From NCBI RefSeq assembly GCF_000524195.1, contig NW_020170427.1, positions 14,188 to 54,437 on the forward strand: a DNA stretch of 40,250 nucleotides, read 5' to 3'. Shown here one piece after another: positions 35,619-40,250 of the stretch. The notes beneath the pieces are model-generated. The model was not told the DNA's origin, did no database searches, and saw only the letters and a program-made list of their open reading frames with translations. The first letter of the stretch is position 1, and every line of letters begins with the position of its first letter. The position numbers and the translations under genes are program-made. Source of the DNA: Echinococcus granulosus. Taxonomy: Eukaryota > Platyhelminthes > Cestoda > Cyclophyllidea > Taeniidae.

Positions 35619-36584
35619 TATGAAGTTGGCCATTTCAAAAAGTTTTATTGTTGATGGTAGGAGAAAAATCAGATTAAAAAGAGTTAATATAAATTAGTCT
35701 AAATTGACATGAAAGTGTGCTAAAGCCTAAAGTACTTTTTGGCAAGTCACATGATGGCGTTTTACAGGCACAGAATCCCTCCCGCGCCCACCTTCTCGAA
35801 GCGGCAACATTTCACCTTCGACAGCAGCCTGGAACACTGTCCTCAGGCAGCAGACTTCAGTGTCCACTCTAGGTTCTTTCGTAATGTCATTATTTTGTCA
35901 TGCTAAAAAATCGCCATCACATAAAGTGGTACATTTTGACGCCAAAGTATACCTGTATAATGTTTACGGAATCACCACGATCAACATTCTCACTGTTGTA
36001 ATTTTTAAATCCAGTTTCTACGTGGGCGCTGTGATACACAAAAGCGGCCTGCCAACAAAGGAAATCCGTACCGACCCATTATCATATGGGGGAGTTCGGC
36101 TATCGTTTTTATTGCGTTTATAGCCACCCACAGGTGGCGGAGGTGTCAGTCGGCCGTTTAACTACTTAACCTAACTTTGATATCCCGGCTTTCCACCCCC
36201 CCGTCCATTCAGTGATATACTGATAAGATGAATTTTAAGTCCAACAGTCCATAAAATAAAGGCTGTCGCGACTTCGTTCGTGTACCCACCTGAGAGAATA
36301 AAAAATGGACTAAATTCGCTGCTACGCAGTTATCCTCTATTTGGTCTCTGGTGTTTCCGTTTTGGGATAAGCTATGCGAAAAAACAAAAACTAAGCCAAC
36401 GTCATAAATCAGCCGCTTCTATCGACTGCATGTTATGATGGTGGCCCGAGCCACAGAGGCCACGAAATAGTACTCCGCCTTGAAGCAGAAATGCTGCACA
36501 TGTGCAGTGGCTCATGGCATCACTTTTCACCATTATCACCATTGCTGTTGCACTGAGAAATTATGTAATTAAACGGATTTAAAC
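35619..36584. other. spacer with one GC-rich, exon-like block
   Basis: About 35768-35870 is clearly richer in G and C than its surroundings and is bounded by a possible acceptor (TTTTACAG) and a possible donor (TAG|GTTCTT). The frame between them reads as a Ser/Pro-rich segment. No family is recognised and no neighbouring exon was found. Confidence 0.25.
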
Positions 36585-36783
36585 TGTACTTATTTGGCTG
36601 CCTGTTTAACTCCTCATTTCGGTCTCACGACCACCTAAGGCGCCGCGATTGTACTTTTGCTGGGCAGAATAGCTTCAGGGCATGCCAGAAGCCCCCCACC
36701 CTGCCATTCTGCATATCATCAATACATATTCTACTTAAATATTATGTCTTCCTTCAACTTTAGGGAAGACTCAGAGCACTACA
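36585..36783 (+). mobile_element. solo LTR of the TRIM family (copy G)
   Basis: A 199-bp LTR running from TGTACTTATT to CACTACA, containing TGTTTAACTCC, CTTTTGCTGGGCAGAAT, ATATTCTACTTAAATATTATG and TTTAGGGAAG. No internal region flanks it and no target duplication is obvious. Confidence 0.75.
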
Positions 36784-37514
36784 GAAATCTGTTGGCACAT
36801 ACAACATCAGTTAAGGGTGAGTTTATGATCACATTTTAGTCTTTGATGACCAACAGATCAAACAGAGAAGACTGCATAAGACTTTGTGTGTCAAAAGGTC
36901 AGGATTGCCTACTTGTTTAAAAATTGTGATGACACTGCTCTTATGGGCCTTGATTCACTGCATGTTGACATAAAGGTGTGACAAAAGATGAACAGTGTAA
37001 ACAAGATGGTGTGGCATTTGGAGACACTCTTGCAGAAATGATAAGTCGTGCCAGTCTTGAAGCGGCTTTGTTGTTAATAGGCATAAGACTGGGAGACACG
37101 TAGGCAGAGACGGAGCGCCAGAGCACCGAATTGGAAATCGAGACCTCCGAGGCTAGATGTGTAAATGGAGAAAGTGCCTTTGGTTGCATAGCCCTGCACC
37201 CCTTAATCACTCTTCTAATTCGGTCCTCATAACGAAGTCGGTGTTTGGAAAACTACCTTATAGCTATGTATAAAGACTATCTGTGCATTGTCGTCAAGCC
37301 GAATATCTACCTGGTACAATATCGGTAATGTATACCATCAATTTTGATAATTCTGTAGATAATATCCGCATTTCCAATTCTATTAAGGTGAATGATTGGC
37401 TTCGCACCACTCACAGTTGGAAGATGTTTTATGATGGGTAGATTTTATTTATCAATCGCTAATTGAAGGTTTGTTTGTCTACAGACAGAGGCATTTGAGA
37501 TTGCAAGTAATCTA
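36784..37514. other. non-genic spacer
   Basis: No gene was identified. An 89-codon frame at 36941-37210 (-) is rich in Ser and Ala but resembles no known protein and has no supporting splice context. Confidence 0.4.
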
Positions 37515-37625
37515 AGGTTCGGCATCCACTCCTCCCTTCCGTCCTCAATTCAATGCTGCCCACGTGTCCGTCTGGATTGCTTTCGGCTACTAAGAGCATT
37601 AAGGTGGTATCAGTTCTCTATTTTT
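37515..37625 (-). mobile_element. short internal fragment of a TRIM element (copy M)
   Basis: About 110 bp matching the TRIM internal region around the blocks CATCCACTCCTCC, GCTGCCC and AAGGTGGTATC. No LTR adjoins it. Confidence 0.5.
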
Positions 37626-37816
37626 TGCGCGTATCTTACCAACACAAGAATGTACGCCCTCATCCGGTATCGCTTTAATTTGTTATTTGCCCTCTCAGTG
37701 AGCACGAAATTGGAGATATGGACAAAGTGAGCGAAGCTTACACAATCTTCCTGGATTAAACCATCTGGGCCATACGATTTAATTTGATATCCAGGATCAA
37801 ATAAAGAGATTTGGGT

Positions 37817-38060
37817 TTATTCCAAGGAGGTGCGTTTACAGTTGGCACCAATACAGCTTCTCCAGTCGTCCCTTAAGTCGGCATAAGCTAAACAACAAAG
37901 AAGGTCTGGAAGGTTGGAGGTCCAGGCAGCTTGACAACCTGTGCGGATACGTAGACTTAACTGGTTAAGGTGTAGTAATTTGGGCAAGAAGTTTTTTAAG
38001 TGATTTGGAATGAAGTGTGTTTCGATTTCTAAGATAGCAGTTAAAGGATTCCCAAAATTT
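37817..38060 (-). CDS. possible 3' terminal exon of an unknown gene
   Basis: On the - strand an open frame ends in TAA at 37817 and reads through about 80 codons with protein-like composition. It includes a Leu-rich stretch (FIPNHLKNFLPKLLHLNQL) and then a Cys/Trp-containing tail (CQAAW, LLCCLAYADLRDDWRSC). A good splice acceptor (CTGCTATCTTAG) precedes codons starting near 38031, and another (TTCATTTTTAG) lies near 38084. I do not recognise the family and found no convincing upstream exon, so the left neighbour is unknown. It could also be part of an old transposon. Confidence 0.3.
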
Positions 38061-38275
38061 TCAACAATTAAAACCTGTAATAATTTCCCTAAAAATGAAT
38101 TCAACTTATATCTCTAAGCTAATATGAATTCGGACTGTTGACATTTGTCACTTATAAGCAGTAATTTCATCCTTGAGGTTGATTTTATTAATGGCCAGTA
38201 TCGATTAACTGCTGAAAATAATATAGGTGTTTCTTTTCAAAAATTAGCCAAATGCTACATTTTTCCTTTTATTTC

Positions 38276-38461
38276 TGCAAATTTTTGCTATCAAGTTCTA
38301 TTTAGACGATTTTTTGATGTCGTTTTTGTTACACGGGCGCTTAAGGCTCCGCCTTAGTGCTTCCATTTGGCTGCATGGCCTCCGGGCCATGCCAGTAGTC
38401 ATCTAGCCTTCTTGTAGCATTATGTCTTCTTTCACCTTCAGGGAAATCTCGGGGCACTGCA
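38276..38461 (+). mobile_element. solo LTR of the TRIM family (copy H)
   Basis: The LTR is certain from GGGCGCTTAAGGCTCCGCC (about 38334) to GGGGCACTGCA (38461). The start is placed at a TGCA near 38276 by comparison with the usual length of about 195 bp. The segment between GCCAGTAG and CTTGTAGCATTATG is shortened. No internal region adjoins. Confidence 0.65.
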
Positions 38462-39466
38462 AGCAAGTATTGCTTCGCACTTCAAAGAACACTTAAGCTC
38501 CCTCAGGAGCTTTAGTGACTTACTGTTGAGTAATTTGATAGACAGAAAGTGATGCCGCTGCCTTGAACTCTGCAAAAGGATTGGTTGCTTATGCTTCATT
38601 AGTTGTTTTAGCATAATCGCCTGGATGAAGTAGGTTGGCTTACAACTTTGGTGAAGTAAGAAATCAACAAATCCAACCGGTCCATGTGTGCACCTCCGAC
38701 GCGGGGTAGTGACTCAGATTGCCCCTCATAGCAGGTGGAATCCCCATTCAGCATTGTCGTGCTGTCGAAAGTCATTTTAATTCATTTAATCTTACAAATC
38801 ATCGTATTCACACTGGAGATGCGGCAAACATAAACTTTGTAATATCTCTTATAAGTACTATTTAACCACAAAATTTATTCCTTCCAAAGACCACTTCAGC
38901 CTTCTAGATGCCGTATTATAGTGGAGGAGTGAATTCCAAAGATGATTCATTGATGACTTATTCGTGAATCACCATTTAGGGTTTACCCATAGGCTACACT
39001 GCCGTTAGGAATGTTTGTGACGTCAGTAATTTTGGACGGGCGACGGTTGTGGTGCATAGAATTGTGCATTTTGTGGGATTGGAAGAACTTCCCAAACATT
39101 TGTAGGGATGCTTTTGATACCAATGAAGATATTTAACACTGAGTAACCGTAAACTGGCAGCCTGATCTGCAAACGAAACAGAATTCTGCGTGGATTAAAA
39201 CGAATGTTAAGAGTGGGGCCTACAAAAGGGCCCATTTTTTCATTTCAATGGCGTGGATATTTGAACAGAGACGACATTTTTTTACAATTTGATTATCATT
39301 GGTATACGGTGCCAAAAGTAAACTGCAGAGGAAGAAATACCAGTTACTAATACACTGCCTTGTCTTCATTATCCCAATGGTGTAATCAGATTTGAATCTG
39401 TAAATGACCAAATATGGCTGGAAATCACACGTTTGGTGGGGTGAGCCATTCCTTGAAGTGACTTTA
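38462..39466. other. non-genic spacer
   Basis: No recognised gene. A - strand frame at 39023-39235 reads as protein-like text ending in a Pro/Gln-rich tail, but it matches nothing I know and its splice context is unclear. Confidence 0.4.
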
Positions 39467-39640
39467 TGTCACTCCTTGAGACTTTCCCAAAGTCAAAAAG
39501 GCACAATATCGGGGTGAATTGGCATTGCCAACGTACGGAAGGGCTGGCGGGCTACTGGTGCGGCCCAAGGGCCTTAAGTGCCAACGAAACCAAAACGAAA
39601 ATCGTCTGACATACTGATTTTCAACTCCCTTAAATTAACA
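39467..39640 (-). mobile_element. solo LTR of the TRIM family (copy L)
   Basis: On the - strand this is a 174-bp LTR from TGTTAATTTAAGG to GGAGTGACA. It contains CGTTTTGGTTTCG, the GGCCGCACCAGTAGCCC block and CTTTGGGAAAGTCTC. No internal region adjoins and no target duplication is seen. Confidence 0.7.
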
Positions 39641-40250
39641 GTACTGCATGGATGTGGATCTATACGCCTATTGTTGTTAAAACAATTTGATTAAAATATT
39701 GGAAAATAAGTCCACGAGACCGTGACACGCCTACTCATCTCAGGTCATGAGATTGACCCTGGATTTGGTGTCATGGCTTAACACCTTGTCATTCTGGTTT
39801 GAGTTTAAGCTCAACCAGTTCAACGAAGTCACACCTTTGCACTTACTTTTTTGTCAACAAAAAATAATAGGAATAGATGAGATGCTATTCCATGCTACCC
39901 AGATCTGCCCTGGAAACGGTTTGCTAAGAACAGCCTTTAAACTTGCAAAACTAAGTTAAGAACGAATGTTCAAGTTTGACTTCACTGGGCAACAGTAGGT
40001 TCCGATAACAGCAAACAATAGCTTGGGCTTGTAGGTGAGAAGCTACGATTAATCACATAATGGATTTACTTGGCTCTTTCTCGTCGGTATGCATGGACGC
40101 ACCCGCTCTGATGTGGTCAGAAGGCGGTGACAACCTGCTCACATTACTATTTAGCTCTTCACCCCTTATCACAAGCAAAACTAAGATTCCGGATATGATT
40201 TGGTTTAAACCGTTCCAGGCTTCAATCCCAATTCCAAAAAGGACTAAGTT
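39641..40250. other. non-genic end of window
   Basis: No gene, RNA or repeat-family copy was recognised. The 70-codon frame at 39747-39959 (+) resembles nothing known. Confidence 0.45.

Noticed and set aside
1..40250. CRISPR array, operon, bacterial contamination or viral integration
   Set aside because: No regularly spaced repeats, no compact gene order and no viral gene were seen; both genes are spliced eukaryotic genes.

Overview
The window is nuclear DNA from an animal and most likely from a parasitic flatworm (Platyhelminthes, Neodermata), with a repeat-rich genome such as that of a diphyllobothriid tapeworm as a good but unproven guess. The reasons are a split hexokinase whose protein follows the schistosome enzyme closely, two introns of only 34 and 33 nt at the 5' end of that gene (a habit known from flatworm genes), long gene-poor stretches, and a miniature LTR retrotransposon family of a kind already known from tapeworms. 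The sequence is a scaffold piece with one 100-N gap. No bacterial features, CRISPR array, rRNA or convincing tRNA was seen.

Layout. 1-2.96 kb holds LTR-element fragments, one complete two-LTR copy (751-1797) and one solo LTR with a 4-bp target duplication. 2.96-16.4 kb is the genic block and is free of that repeat. It contains hexokinase on the + strand (7 exons, 4707-6583) and TTC29, a tetratricopeptide axonemal protein, on the - strand (7 coding exons, 10531-16227). The two genes converge and are separated by about 3.9 kb of unannotated DNA. 16.4-22.1 kb is again rich in the LTR element, and one of its LTRs ends about 250 bp upstream of the TTC29 start codon in the same orientation. 22.85-23.5 kb carries a decayed Ty3/gypsy reverse transcriptase-RNase H fossil. 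25.1-33.9 kb has no recognisable gene. 33.9-39.6 kb has more LTR copies and one possible 3' coding exon of an unknown gene on the - strand near 37.8-38.1 kb.

How the genes relate. Hexokinase catalyses the first step of glycolysis, the main energy pathway of parasitic flatworms. TTC29 serves cilia and flagella (sperm, flame cells, ciliated larvae). Nothing suggests that they are functionally linked; they are simply convergent neighbours. Hexokinase has all its splice sites and catalytic motifs but lacks one base in an A-run of exon 2, which is more likely a sequence error than gene decay.

The main structural finding is the repeat family. LTRs of about 195 bp (TGTA...TACA) flank an internal region of about 680-700 bp with no gag or pol, with a TGG-type primer-site-like sequence after the 5' LTR and a purine tract before the 3' LTR. 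This makes it a TRIM (terminal-repeat retrotransposon in miniature). At least 13 copies or fragments cover roughly 5.5-6 kb of the window.
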